From the NCBI GenBank assembly GCA_963576725.1, contig OY755252.1:45733552-45797551 (forward strand): a stretch of 64,000 bases of DNA, in the 5' to 3' direction. The notes beneath the pieces were generated by a model. That model made no database searches and was not told the DNA's origin. It worked only from the letters and a program-made list of their open reading frames with translations. The DNA comes from Azorinus chamasolen. Lineage: Eukaryota > Mollusca > Bivalvia > Cardiida > Solecurtidae. Position numbers and translations under genes: made by a program. Of the stretch, positions 44,676-57,004 are shown piece after piece. Within the stretch, counting starts at the first letter, position 1, and every line of letters starts with the position of its first letter.

Positions 44676-44732
44676 CAGGTGGCAGCTTAATGCAGGATAA
44701 AAGTACTTTTGTCCTGCTTCAGCAGGCACCTG
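44676..44732. repeat. Palindromic hairpin, family H3
   Basis: CAGGTGGCAGCTTAATGCAG faces CTGCTTCAGCAGGCACCTG. Confidence 0.55.
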
Positions 44733-45232
44733 TATTCAAACGATCCAAGGTATTCGTTACTGAGTTGTCTCTTGAGAGAGATTTGCCATGAAATTAACCT
44801 CCGATGAGCAACAATCTCTCTACAACGGCAAGACAGTAGTTCATATCCTCCAGAGTGTTGTTTTGCAGAGGTTATACTGTAGCTATCATTTATTAATAAA
44901 TATAGCAAAATACGTCCCTCATACGCCACATGTCTTTCGTTGTAAACGAAATTTCTTAATTTAAATGTCAATTGCTACTTTTAAAGTGAGCAGGTAGTCT
45001 AATATGCGATACTTTAAAAAATGTAATTCATCCTGATAATAACAAAAATTACTATAAAACCTTCTAAAACGTACCCTGTGACTATACCGGGAAAAAGGAC
45101 CTGATTAGAGAGGTTCTCAAACCGGTATAGCAAAGTAAATCAACTATTCAAAACAGTTAAATTGACTGTCATTTCAAAAAGGCGTCAACTAAACACATGA
45201 TAGCTGCAAGATCGGTTTAGAAAGATTCTCGC

Positions 45233-45460
45233 TTAACCCATCTGCTCCCAGTGGATTCTTCCATGCTTATATATTGGATTAGTCTATCGTTTATCTAAGG
45301 AATGACTGGTCTAAATTTTCATTTTTGTTTTGTTTAATATTGAATTTCCTATCAGCAAACAGCGTAGACCCTGAACAGACGCCGTATAATGCGCGTCTGA
45401 TCAGAGTCTACGCTGTTTGCCTACGTCCCATATATGGGATCGTGGGAGCAAATGGGTTAA
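45233..45460. mobile_element. TTAA-flanked MITE with near-perfect internal palindrome (H1)
   Basis: The ends are TTAACCCATCTGCTCCCA (45233-45250) and TGGGAGCAAATGGGTTAA (45443-45460). The internal hairpin GCAAACAGCGTAGACCCTGA / TCAGAGTCTACGCTGTTTGC spans 45356-45420. This is the best-preserved copy of the family in the window. TTAA plus CCC-starting termini fit piggyBac-type MITEs. Confidence 0.7.
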
Positions 45461-45513
45461 GGGGCGATTGTTAACAACCATTCTTAAAAAGTTGATTTGA
45501 CAGTCGTTTAAAA

Positions 45514-45603
45514 CAGATGGCAGCTAATTGCAGAATTGAAGTAATATAGAAAGCTCCTTACTCTTTCTGCAGTGCCGTTGTCCTGTGTAATCAACCATCT
45601 GTT
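45514..45603. repeat. Palindromic hairpin, family H3 (diverged)
   Basis: CAGATGGCAGCTAATTGCAG starts the block and AACCATCTGTTTTA ends it. Confidence 0.45.
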
Positions 45604-45659
45604 TTAGAGCAATGTGCTCTTATCCATTGTGAGCAAGTAGAATAAGTAGAGCAAGTAAA

Positions 45660-45835
45660 ATAAAATAAAACATGAAGGGGCAAATGTCCGCCCTGTCAAA
45701 TATACCGGGGGACAAATTTCCCCCCAAGTCAAAAGAGTAGGCTAATGTCCGCCCAAGCCCAAATAGGAGTGAGGGCAAAGGCCAGGGGGGGGGGAGGGGC
45801 AAATGTCTTCGGGGCAAATGTCCGTATACCGTATA
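45660..45835. repeat. G-rich segment with repeated GGGCAAATGTCC words
   Basis: GGGGCAAATGTCCGCCC, GGGGGACAAATTTCCCCCC and GGGGCAAATGTC recur, with a G10-type run at 45786-45795. GGGGGACAAATTTCCCCCC is itself nearly self-complementary. Confidence 0.6.
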
Positions 45836-46681
45836 AATTACCAGTTGAACTCTAGAAAAAAACGATCCCTTGATCCGACTTGGCCTTTTTTTAAATTGGA
45901 GACATTCTTATTTATGTGTTGGACTTGCCTGATATGTCGAATAATTTAGATCAACAGTTTTTAAAATTCTAATTCTCGTTTTATTTTAATAAGATCTAGA
46001 TATTAAGGTATACAGTCCCATGGCGTTCATTTGTGTGTTGTAAAATATATTTCTGGATACTGTACAGTACCGTAGCAGATCTAGTAATATTATTTTAGAA
46101 TAGATCTAGATCATATCAGTCTAAACTATCTTTAGAACTAGAATTCGCAATAATCTAACTTTCTAAAAATAGATCTAAATCGTTGGAGTTTAATTATGCT
46201 TAGACATAGATCTAATTAATCAAAACATAATTATCTTCTATTTTTCGGGAAGCTGTTTAACAAATCATAACTTGACATTGTTTGGTAGTACTTACTGTTT
46301 CAGTAGAATCATTCCTGTTACGTAATAATTCATTACTTTGTTGATAAGACAGTGTTAGATGGCAGTTGTGTGATCACTGACCCTTGTCTCCGGCTGAGAA
46401 ATTAGGGGATTTACTGACCATCTGGCACCTTTTATCGTTACTATTGTCCTAGGTCAGGTTAGTAATTTAGCAGTATATTTAGGCTGAGTAAGTAATGTAG
46501 TTAAATAATATAGTCTCCAACTGTCTAACACAATTCATTTTAAGTATTAAAAAAATGTGTTGTTAAAAGCTTTGTATGCGGGAAATAAAAGTTTATTATT
46601 CAAAATCATATAGCAAATTTTAATTTTATATAATGAGTGGAATCCACAGTTAAACAATGACAGGCCATTCCACCTTACAAT
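45836..46681. other. No recognisable feature
   Basis: AT-rich non-coding stretch with repeated TAGATCTA words but no defined element. Confidence 0.4.
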
Positions 46682-46913
46682 TTAACCCTTTCTCTAATAT
46701 AAACGTGTTTTCGTGTATTTGCAAACAGCATAGACCCAGATCATACGGCTCCTATAGGAGTATGCTCTGTTTATAAAATTGTAATAGGCCCGACTCTATA
46801 GTTTCTACCAACACTAAAACTATCTTGTCTGCAAATGCAATTTAAAACATTATCTTATAAATATTCATGATATCATTATTTTTTACATGAATACTGAAGA
46901 GGGAAAGGGTTAA
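46682..46913. mobile_element. TTAA-flanked MITE with internal palindrome (H1)
   Basis: TTAACCCTTTCTC at the left and GAGGGAAAGGGTTAA at the right (ending 46913). The internal hairpin starts GCAAACAGCATAGACCC and centres on CTCCTATAGGAG. Confidence 0.65.
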
Positions 46914-46979
46914 TCATCACAAAGTAACAGAATAAAAGGAATGTTTTCATGGTTATACAATTCATAAACATATGTTTGC

Positions 46980-47223
46980 TTATCCCGTTACCATATATAA
47001 ACATATTTCCATGCCTTTGCAAACAGAGAACACCAAGATTTGGATGCGCCTATTAGAGCCGTATGATCGGGACCCACTCTGTTTGCTTATGAAATTATAT
47101 CAGATCTGACTCTACATTTTCTACCAGTACCAAAAACGTCATGCACCGCGTACCTATACCATTATAAAAAGCAACTAGTGCGTCATCTTTTCTGACATAA
47201 ATATTCAATAGGGAAAGGGTTGA
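46980..47223. mobile_element. Related MITE, diverged ends
   Basis: The right end AATAGGGAAAGGGTTGA matches the family and the left end is degenerate. Internally, TTTGCAAACAGAGAACACC...GGGACCCACTCTGTTTGC. Confidence 0.5.
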
Positions 47224-47334
47224 AAACTACCGACAACCAACATTTAGGTTACGAATTTAGCTAAAAATGTATACCTGACATGACCCGTCAACAGAAGTAA
47301 AAATTCTAAAAGCATCGACGCTTTTTCACGTGCT

Positions 47335-47400
47335 TGCAAACAGAATAGAACCGAATCAGATGGCTCCTATAGGAACCGTCTGATCAGGGTAAGCATATCA
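47335..47400. repeat. H1 hairpin without clear MITE ends
   Basis: GCAAACAGAATAGAACCGAA, the centre GGCTCCTATAGGAACC, then GTCTGATCAGGGT. Further relatives are at 48250-48300, 52183-52262, 54097-54182, 54652-54780, 55000-55068, 55299-55370, 61348-61420 and 61500-61575. Confidence 0.55.
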
Positions 47401-47507
47401 TTAGGATTATGATCAAATGTGTATGACTCTCATTTCTCTGTTTTTCTTCAATGAAATTAAGCAAAGCTTATTTAATTTATTTTGCAGACTACATTTTTGA
47501 AGCGGAA

Positions 47508-47860
47508 AACTCAACATCTAATCTGGATCTATGATTGGATCCAGATCAGACACCGAGTTACCCAGAATCTAATTTGATTCAATTTTTAGACCCAGGTCCG
47601 ATACCGAGTTACTCAGTATCTGATCTGAATCAATGTTTGGATCTGGATCCAGATCATACAGAGATATTCAACTTCCGATCTGGATCTAACCTTAATGACT
47701 GAAATGAGTCAATCAGCGTCTGATATAGATCCAAGTGTGGATCCCGAACCGGCGCTGAGTTACTCGCTGCATGATACGGGTCTGCGCTGAATGAATGAAG
47801 GAATGATTTACTCATCTGATCTGATCTGGATCAAACTTTAGTTTAATAGCAGGCGATAGG
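47508..47860. repeat. Minisatellite of ~70-90 bp rich in GGATCCAGATC
   Basis: About four imperfect units share ATCTGATCTGGATC, GGATCCAGATCAGA and CCGAGTTACTCAGT. The words themselves are partly self-complementary. Confidence 0.65.
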
Positions 47861-48624
47861 TTACTGTTCCAAAAATATTTAACTGAGATTTTAAGGTCAA
47901 TTATAATAAAGTTCTGAAAACATATTGACTTGCCTCGTTTTAACCCTGTGTATTATACTTATACATACTTCAAATTGCATGAAAGGTACACCACCAAACA
48001 GATAATTTATTTCTCTAAAAGTGTTTCATTTACACTATAATGATACAAACGAAAATGTGGACAGAGAGATGGGCGGTTTCTGCGATGATCGCATGACCTG
48101 GTGTTGTCCATAGACCTAGCAGATATTCGACCAGAGTTTGATCCGTAGAACACGAAACGAACAACACAAATATACAAAAAAATATTTTGTTATTTTATGG
48201 TCGTTTGATATAGTCTTTCACTACATCTACTCTCTTCCCACGCATTTACAAACAGACCAGACTCATGCCACACAGCTCCCGTAGGTCTGCTCTGTTGTCT
48301 TTTGGAATAATAATGATGTTAATACCATTATAATCATCTAATTCTAATTAAGATTCATGAGGCTATTATTTATTACATGTTTATTCGGGAAGTAACGGGA
48401 CAGACACAGAAAGGGTATCGAACTAAACAATCCTTTATTATTAAATCGTGTATTTCATATAATATGGAAATTTGTGAGGCTTGATTGCAATTCGAACTCA
48501 CGACCTGCTGTGGTGGTGGTAGCTTTGGCTCGGTCGGTCTTCGGTTGACCAGATATTTTTGGGAACTGTAGAAATAAAATGTAAGTCATAACATTTGCAC
48601 GTGACATTGTATATTATTATACGT

Positions 48625-48690
48625 ACACATATGAATCAAGCAGGAAACATCACATACAAAACAAACAACCCCCGAACAGCAACACAACAA
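48625..48690 (-). mobile_element. Naiad-type tail fragment, ~65 bp
   Basis: On the - strand GTTGCTGTTCGGGGGTTGTT and ATGTGATGTTTCCTGCTTGA match the tail near its end. Confidence 0.55.
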
Positions 48691-49239
48691 CCATTCTGCC
48701 GCTGGCATAATTAAAATCTGTAGATACCCTGACCCTTGCAATTGTTATTTACATCCGAACCATTCAAGCATTCAAGAGGAAGTCCCTACAATGAACGCAT
48801 ATATCAAATAATATAAAACTTGGGATTTGTTATGCCCAGTTATTATAATAAATATTATCAATTTGATCTTATATCGCAAAACCCTGTAATACAAATAAGC
48901 CGATTTCACCAATATTTATAATTCATGTTCTACAGCAAAGTATTATCGAACTTTTCCGTTCAAATTTTCTGCGTTTTGCCGATGATCGCCCGATCCTTCT
49001 AGTGTTTCTCTCGGAAGTGGTATGAGAGACGCGAATAGTGCGAACATATACGATACTTAAACAATAAAACTGAAGCATCGGGAAGTAAAATCTGGATCGT
49101 CGATGTTTTGTCATTTTCAACGCTTATCGAGATAGGTTTTCTTGCGATATACTACAGGATATAAACAAATGCGTTTTGTATAATTTAGGTATTTTTGAAG
49201 CACGTCGAAACCTTAAACTCATTACCTCATATGCTATTT

Positions 49240-49365
49240 TTTAGAAATCATCGAGATATTTAGAACATTTGCTCCTAGGGAACAATTATTTAGTTTATCA
49301 CAATGGTTTTTGAAACAAATTTTACAGAGGCGTCAAATGGCGTCATGTGAGGTGATGGATTCAAC
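49240..49365. repeat. Palindromic repeat, family H2 (diverged)
   Basis: GAACATTTGCTCCTAGGGAA, TTTATCACAATGGTTTTTGA and ACAGAGGCGTCAAATGGCGT match the 31999 and 57005 copies. Confidence 0.55.
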
Positions 49366-49562
49366 TGTACTAGAAAAACTATTGACCGAATGCGAAAAGG
49401 CTGATTGAGGCACCAATTTATTTTGCGACTGATCTGAGTACAAGCTGTTCTCTATTGTTAGTCGGGTTGCGCTTACCATGAGATATTCATAGTATATTTC
49501 ATAAGTTCTGAATCACCTATCATCTGTTATATATACAATAAACCAATAAGGAACGTTATTTT

Positions 49563-50990
49563 GAACTACAATAAAATTGTATCCGACTTAAATATTGATG
49601 ACAATACCCCTACTTCTTGAGACTGTATCACTACAAGCTTTTGTTATAAACCAGTTGGTTACGTCATTACTGGTAATTTTAAAATTATTAAAGATAAACG
49701 TCTCAGGACCCTCCTTACTAAATGACCCAAATACAGATTACCTTCTCTTATTGATTTTGAAACTGATTTTAACATTGATTTCCGTACTCATATTGCTGAA
49801 GCGATTCAAGAATTCTGCATCAAATGGTGTCGACGAGAACATGCGGATGTAAATGCCCCTTTCGGATTGGAAAAAAACATGTTTTTGACATTATTGATAC
49901 ACATATTGCTTTTTACAAATCTAATTACCATCTATTACCACCTCGACCTAGAATTACATTTCGATATCTGAAGAAAAACATTTCGAATTTTCATTCTAAT
50001 TATGTTTTTGCTCCTGCTGACAATGCATCAAATAATGTAATAATAATTATTATGTGAGGATTGTATCATGTTGATGTTTTGAAGATGGAATTAACTGGTT
50101 CACAAACATATATTACAGTGCAAACCCCTGACAATAATATAGTCACGGAACATGAAACAATATGCAACACTTTTAAGTCTAATCCTAACGTAAAACAACA
50201 TAAACTTTCTACTATGTACTGGATTCCTAAGCTACATAAAAATCAGTATACGGCGCGTTTTATTGCTAACTTTAGTTGTTGTACTAGTATTAAACTATCT
50301 AAACCTTTAACGCCGTGTCTTACTACTATCAAAGAACATGTTAACCGTTACTGTGATAAAATATATGACAATTCTGGTATTAAAGTTTTTTGGTCCATAA
50401 AAAAATGCAAATGATATTTTAGCTAAACTTGAAAATGAACAGTACAACATTTCTTCATTGAGCTCTTACGATTCTCTACACTCTATACTACTCTACCTCA
50501 CCATCATATAAAGGATAAACTGATTAAATTGATGGAAAAACCTTTGCCAGAGAAAATAAAAAGTTCATTGCTTGTAATGTTCAACGTTCATTCTTTTCGA
50601 ATTCTGAAGTTGAAAATTACACAATGTGGACTTGCCTTGATGTTTGTAGATCTTTAACATTTCTTTTAAATAACATATTTGTACGCTATGGGGATACCAT
50701 ATATCGCCAAGTTGTTGGTATACCTATGGGAACAAATTGTGCCCCTCTTGTTGCAGATTTGTTTTTATATTGCTATGAGAAGGATTCCATGCTTAGTTTA
50801 AAACCTGATACACAATCTGACATTGTTAGTGCTTTTAATAAAACGTCTAGGTATTTAGATGATATTTTGAATTTTGATAATCGTTATTTTGAAAATATGG
50901 TTTCTTCTATTTACCCAAAAGAACTTACTTTAAACAAAGCGAACCTATCTGACATTCAGGTTCCTTTTTAGATTTTGATTTCAAAATTGT
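49563..50990 (+). pseudogene. Naiad-type reverse transcriptase with in-frame UGA codons
   Basis: The first frame (49591 to about 49855) reads SDLNIDDNTPTS, UGA (49618-49620), DC, then FCYKPVGYVITGNF, a second UGA (49723-49725) before PKYRLPSLIDF, and FCIKWCRR. After a frameshift near 49855 comes RPRITFRYLKKNISNFHSNY and a third UGA (50055-50057) before GLYHVDVLKMEL. MYWIPKLHKN (50216-50245), SLSSYD-FSTLYTTLP-like DNA (about 50455-50505, frameshifted), GIPMGTNCAPLVADLFLYCY (50722-50781) and SRYLDDILNFDN (50845-50880) give the RT motifs with both catalytic Asp. The x-D-C site corresponds to the CxC linker that defines Naiad elements. Naiads of clams have been reported to encode selenoproteins, so the UGA codons deserve testing. 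Confidence 0.65.
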
Positions 50991-50999
50991 TAATGATCC

Positions 51000-51600
51000 T
51001 TCTCTAGATGGAGATGTTCCCCGGTCTACACCTTATGGGGTTTAGATTTCTCAACTTATTCGCTTTGTCCGAGCCTGTTCTTTGCTAGTACATTCTAATA
51101 GTCGTAATTTAGTTTATAACTCATAAACTTCTTAAGCAAGGCTACAAATATCATAATATTCGGAAAGCTTTTCTATTATAGAAATTTACCCCTCATTAGT
51201 AAATATAACTGCAACTTACGGACGTTACTGCAACAACGTATTTCTCCTCCAGATTTCTATGGTGATGTTATCTACAAACTTAGGAAAATTCGTGGTCATA
51301 TCCATTTTCACGATTTGTTTATTAAACGCATTAAAACTTTTAGGAAGAAAGATTATGACCCTATTATATTGCAACACACTACATGTTTTGTTATCGACCC
51401 CTTTACAGTCGGTCGCTACGCTTTCCTCTTTGCTTGCACGATGACAGACCGAGGGTAGTACTTTATGATGGTATACTCTTAAACCCAGAAATGGGATGAG
51501 CTTACCAGACTCATGTATTACCTTTTTCTCTGTAGTGCCCTTAACGGCTTCCCTGCATTTGCTCTGTCTTCAGCAAAGTCATTGAGTATATATTTGACGG
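51000..51600 (+). pseudogene. Naiad-type RT C-terminal region, frameshifted
   Basis: DNA from GATGGAGATGTTCCCCGG through ATTTCTCAACTTATTCGCTT to TATGGTGATGTTATCTACAA matches 59210-59480. The protein is read in pieces with stops. It ends before the conserved GGTAGTACTTTATGATGG block. Confidence 0.7.
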
Positions 51601-52100
51601 ACTTTCACAGTTGTTATGCTATGTTTTACATTTTGTACTGTGATTACTGTCTTCTATGTTGTGGGGAAGTCCGGCGGGGATACCTTTATTTACAATGTTT
51701 GTTTAGCTAGGGTGACTTTGAGATAAGCGTGAGGTTAGGACGTCCGTAATCCGGTTGAAACCCCTAGTGGTGATTTTGCTACTGACCGTGCCAATGCGGT
51801 TCTCTCTTTGTCATCATTACTTTTGTTTGTCTTGTGTTTTTGTGCTTGTGTTTTGTTCATGTTTGTCTCTGGTGCTCGTGTATTTGTTGGTGTTTTGTGC
51901 TGTGTTCTTCTCGTGTGTTTGCGTGTGTTTGGTTGTGTGTGTGTGACATGCTATCTAGTGATGTGTTGGTGGTGATTGCGTCTTGTATGTGATTTTCTAC
52001 TGTATGTGTGTGTATGAGTATAAATTGCTATGCTTTCTGTAGGTGTTTTGGTGATGGTGGCGTTTTGTGTGTGGCTTTTCCTGCTTGACTTTACTACTTT

Positions 52101-54251
52101 TTTTATTTAACTGTACAAATTTCATCTAAATAGGCGAGTCATGATTGTCTGTAATTGTGTCCAAACGTTGTATACGCTTTTGCAAACATTATAGACTCAT
52201 ATCAGACGGTTCCTGTAGGAATCCTCTAACCACTGTCTGCTCTGTTTGCTTGAGAAATGACATGATTCTGCTTATACATGGTCTGCGTTGGCCAGAGACT
52301 CCTTACAGGGACACTATAGTTCGTTCAATAATACAAACATAATAAATACGTGTGCGCATAAATTGTTTGATTTAACAAAAATAGAAAACAACATACGTAT
52401 ATATGGCTTTCCTTTATACGGCCTTGTTATGATAATCACCCCTAAAATATAAAGCACATTAGAACTGTAATAAATGATGACACTTTGCTTGATGATAGTG
52501 ATGTCGTAGTATAATTATCTCTTTCAACGTGCCGGTTGCCGGAAAGTGACTAATACTATGGTCGAGTGGCATATGCAAATCTTTGATTACCTTTGCAAAC
52601 AGGTATGATCCAGACCTGTTTGAATCATCATTTCAGTGTTTACTGATAAAAGTCCACAATGGAACTTAAAACAGACGACACTGTTTGCAGACAAACTTGT
52701 TTTGGTATCAAACTTGTTTGCAAACGGTATTGATCTTCATTTCACAGTAATCACCGGAGTGCATTATCATGGTAAATTTTAACATATCAAAACAAACCTC
52801 TTACCATGACACAGTGTCTCATTACCAAACCAACAGTATCGAGAGTATCATTGTTGTAACAACATGACGATTTCCGTAGTAAATTATGCGCAGCTTTTTG
52901 CGCAAAATACTCTCTAAACGGAAAAAACCGGTACCGGTATTCTTGATGACACTAATTTCGACCAACATTTACAAACCTTAAATGTATCAACAATTTCGAT
53001 TACACGAGAAAATTGCTAAAATATAATTAGCCGGACGTATTAAAACGTCATAAGACGTCGCCCATTTTGGCGTAATTTTCATGAGAGATCACTACCACTA
53101 GGTGATAAATTGGGTAATTACTTAAAAACGAAGCCTGCAACCCACATATTACTTTTTTAATTTCATGTTAAGGATACTATAAAGCAAAAAAAATGTGAAA
53201 ATTTGAAAAAGAAATCTTGGATAAGTTTCTTAGTCATTTACAAAAATATCCTCGATGTCATGATTTCTGTACTGTCCTGTATGTAAAGGGCAGGAAGCAC
53301 GCTTATGTTTATTTCATTGTAATTATTTAAAGATAAAGTCTGTTACCCCTGTTTTCTTTTTTATTTGCAATCAGCACACTTTAAACAACAAAATATAAAA
53401 CATAAAAAATATTCTTGGAAGGAAACAAACTGTAGAAATCGTCTTTAATAAGCTTTTGAAACAAATATTTTCCTAAATATGTCTTTGTTTATCTTTCGTT
53501 TCGATTAAAACAGGCTGTCATGGTGTCAGCCATATTAGATCAAAACTATTTGCAATGATATTCATTAATTTCCTCAATAACTGGTAGGTTTTACCTCAAC
53601 CTGCGGTATGACAACCCGTTTGAGTTATAGTCAAATGTTTGTTTTTCGCGTGTATATACACGCATGGATGATTATATTCCCAATAAAGACATTTTCGTAT
53701 ATTTCTCAAAATTTGCTGAACAATATTACCAGATTGCCAGTATATACGAGACATGAAATTAGCACAGCTTGGTAAAATACGGTTGATATATGTATCTGTT
53801 TCATTTTAACGTGGTCTCATTCCCTTCGTAATTGAATTTTTTTTTATTCCATGTTTCCAAGTCATGTTTTCCCTCGCTACAGTTTACCAGATTTTCTTTA
53901 CGATCCATCCTCTGTTTAAAGAGCGCTTAATGATAAAACGCTGGTGTATATAAATGTTTCTGACTTCTTTATACACAAAGAAAGTAACAATAGCGATAAA
54001 TCAGGCTCAGTCTGTATTAATCAACCATCTACCTTAAACATTTTGAATTAGATATAAACCTTTACATGGTAGAGATGACCTTTTGACTATTATAAACAGG
54101 GTAGATCCAGATCAATGGAATCCTACATATTTATTCCTGTAAGATGCGTCTGATCAGGGTCAGCTCTTTTTGCCTCTCTGGAATAGTAAAGTTCTTCTAC
54201 TTCCGTTTATGTCGAGGCCAAGAAGCCATATGCCATTATTAAATTCGGTTT
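52101..54251. other. Mostly unrecognised, with scattered H1 hairpin remnants
   Basis: Apart from hairpins at 52183-52262 and 54097-54182 I see no gene or repeat. The stretch 52300-54090 is AT-rich non-coding sequence. Confidence 0.4.
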
Positions 54252-54447
54252 ACAACAGCAGGTGTTAAGTGCTTGTGTGGCGGCCGTAAAACGTCGCCCC
54301 GTACTTCATTCTCAGTGTTGTTATACCTTCTGATCCTTCGAGATCATGAATTTCAGTACTTCTTGTTCTGAAAATTGAATACCGCTTAAGCCGGTGCTAG
54401 GGGGCGTGAGCAGTGTTGCACTTTCAATTACTGCTCATGAACAGACT
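54252..54447 (+). repeat. Hairpin-rich repeat, copy F
   Basis: This begins ACAACAGCAGGTGTTAAGTG and ends CATGAACAGACTATG. GGCGGCCGTAAAACGTCGCC, TGATCCTTCGAGATCA and GAGCAGT / ACTGCTC (54408-54436) are all present. It is cut within the CAGACTC hairpin. Confidence 0.85.
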
Positions 54448-54651
54448 ATGGTTGGGACTGGCGGGCTATAGCCTGATTAGCTACGTGTGTAAAATGTCAT
54501 ATAATTAAAAATCTAATGAAGTCATAGGTATAAATTAGTTCATTCTATAACAATATCATGAATATCATTGCATTTGCAAACAAAGAATGCTGCTACAGGG
54601 GTAATCTGATCTATGTCAAAATACAATTATATTAAGTACAGATATTTAAGC

Positions 54652-55370
54652 ATCCGTCAGAGTAGACCCATATCAGGCAACTCCTACAGGATATGTATTA
54701 TTTCATAAGCAAAAAGGGCGGACCCTGATCAATTACAGGGCTCGTCTGATCTGGATGCAATCTTTTTGCAAATGCGTTAAAGGCTTATGTAGTTAGTGTT
54801 AAAAGAAACATTGGATAATAGTAATAATTGTATGACTGAAACCGTCTTACCTGCGCCAGTATCGCTTATGCTTGAACACAGCAGGAATAGACCAGTAATA
54901 ATCACGGTATACATCGTCCTCAATAGCGCTAGCAGTCAGTCTGATAATCTGGCGAGACGAATACAAAAGAAGTATTAATCCTACTCCAGTATCTCATTTG
55001 CAAACTTCTTAGATCTACAAAAAACGCCGGGTAACCTAGGTGTCTGATCAGGATCCACGTTGTTTGACATTTGGTTAATTGTTTCTCAATTTTAAAACGC
55101 ACAACATGAACCAGATGAGAATTGCAGTAAACATAAGTTTGCACTGCGTGCTACGAGTTAATATGACCAATCAATTAACAAAAAGTTCATTCTAACTTTT
55201 CCGTTGTCATCATTCGAATCTGCAACTTGAATCGATTTGATTTACACTGGAGTGAGCTATTAACCTAAAGTCCGCCAGTCACAACTATAGTTGTACTTGC
55301 AAACAGTGTAGACCCTGTTGAGAGAGATCCTATAAGAGCTCTCTCATATGGGTCGGCACTGTTTGCCTGG
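54652..55370. repeat. Cluster of H1-type hairpins
   Basis: Imperfect palindromes at about 54652-54710, 54712-54780, 55000-55068 and 55299-55370 share GCAAA(C/A)A, AGACCC and (T)GATC(A/T)GG words. The 55299 copy (CAAACAGTGTAGACCCTG ... GGGTCGGCACTGTTTGCC) is the clearest. Confidence 0.55.
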
Positions 55371-55708
55371 TAAATCCATGCATTCATGCTCTAGGTATTC
55401 GCCTACGAAAGTCATTTCAGAATATCTTGTATATGTTTGTAAATATTTGCTTAATTAATATTCAAGAAAAGCATTGTGATAAAAGATAAAAATGTACGGT
55501 GGGCTAAGGGTTAATGCCGTGTTTGAAGTTCAAATCCGGTTGTTTAAGCATACACAGTCGATCCTGATGGAATACTCGCGGTCCATGTATGTGGGGATGT
55601 ATATTTGCAATGCACTAGTAGTCCTACATCATTCTGGATACGGCCATATCATCCTAATACAGTACATTTTCTCTAAACCTTTTTTTATATACATATTGAC
55701 CTTAGGGA

Positions 55709-55800
55709 CAGGTGACAGCTTTATGAAGTGTGAACGCCACGCAGAAAGCTGCTCTATGAGCTCTCTGCATGACTTCCACCCTGAATGAAGCAGCCACATG
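55709..55800. repeat. Palindromic hairpin, family H3
   Basis: CAGGTGACAGCTTTATGAAG at the left and CTGAATGAAGCAGCCACATG at the right, with an inner GCAGAAAGCTGCTC / GAGCTCTCTGC pair. Confidence 0.5.
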
Positions 55801-56409
55801 CCTTAAAATATCAAAATTCATCTCTGCTAGAAGTTTTACTGTATATAAAGTTAGAACATAAACCAAATGGAAACAATTTGCATTGCACGTGCATTTCAAG
55901 TGGTAAACATATATACTGATTTATAGTTTAATATATTCACCGGTTTCAAATAACAATGAATCATAATACAGGCAGCAGAAATGCAGATCTCTATCTAAAA
56001 TTGTTAGAGTATGTATTATTTGGAGTACATGGTAGACATATACCAGAAAAAATGTATACAAGTAATATGCGTCAAGTGAACCTTTAAACCTAATAATAGT
56101 TCCTTTATTTCTCAACGAAACCCTTTGTTGTGAACAATCTTTGGAATCTAAAAAATCAAACGTTGTCACAACATAGCGAGTCGCAGAGAATCATACATTC
56201 GCCATTTCATGAAATACGTCCGGCTTATATGATACTGTATGAACCATGGGAGTCACGGAATGGTATCGCGTTCTACAGTGTCTGGATCGTTAGATGATAG
56301 TATACTACATATACCGCTGAGTATCAAACATTATACATCCTGATTAATGCAAGGCGAGTGACGCGACGTGTTCTACACAATTCGCAAATCCACAAGATAC
56401 ATTTTGTCA

Positions 56410-56830
56410 TGTTACAGATCAAATCATTAATACATACTGACGAGGTGTATTGTTGCTCCAAAAGCCTTTGCTGCTGTGTCACTTATTTGAGCGCCCGTAC
56501 ACGGATAGTTCTGTAGACGCTCTCGGAAATTGCGTCAGAGTTTAAATCCTTATCCCGACAGCACAAAATAACGTTTGCTCAAAATTGAATATGGTGTAAT
56601 ATTGACTAGTTTTGATTCGTTCAGGCTTTTGAGAAACTATTGAGCATGTGTTAAACAATTTAAATGCTTATGTCAAGTCGACTCAAGAATCTCATCTGGA
56701 TCCAAACCGTTTGCATTAAGATTCAGGCCGCGCTAAGTGGGAGAAGGGTAAACAACGTTAGTGTTATCTTGATTAAATCTTTTACAATAAATGTATCTAT
56801 CTAAAGACTTGTCTGAGGCACGCAGATGTA
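56410..56830. repeat. Dispersed repeat R1, copy 3 (partial)
   Basis: TACTGACGAGGTGTATTGTT, TTTGAGCGCCCGTACACGGA and GTTATCTTGATTAAATCTTT match the first third of the 22260 and 26800 copies. Confidence 0.6.
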
Positions 56831-57004
56831 AATGTATATTAAACAAGAAACCTACTGTCCCCACCAGAGACTACTTTCAGCATTTCTACAGTCATATCCT
56901 CTAAGACACGTACATGTATATCCATTTAATAACCATGAGCCATGAAAATACATACTTATAATGCAGGAACCTGGGAGATGTCTGCAATATTTGACATAAA
57001 TATT

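Larger units (their letters stand above)
49563..52100 (+). mobile_element. Most complete Naiad-type Penelope-like copy
   Basis: This contains the linker with an x-D-C motif, the RT fingers and palm, the RT C-terminal region and the long 3' UTR (to about 52100). The 3' UTR keeps the hairpin AGTGG / CTACT (51766-51783) and ACCGTGCCAATGCGGT. I see no GIY-YIG endonuclease; if it is a Naiad, that domain should lie N-terminal and has been lost by 5' truncation near 49560. Several frameshifts are present. Confidence 0.75.
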
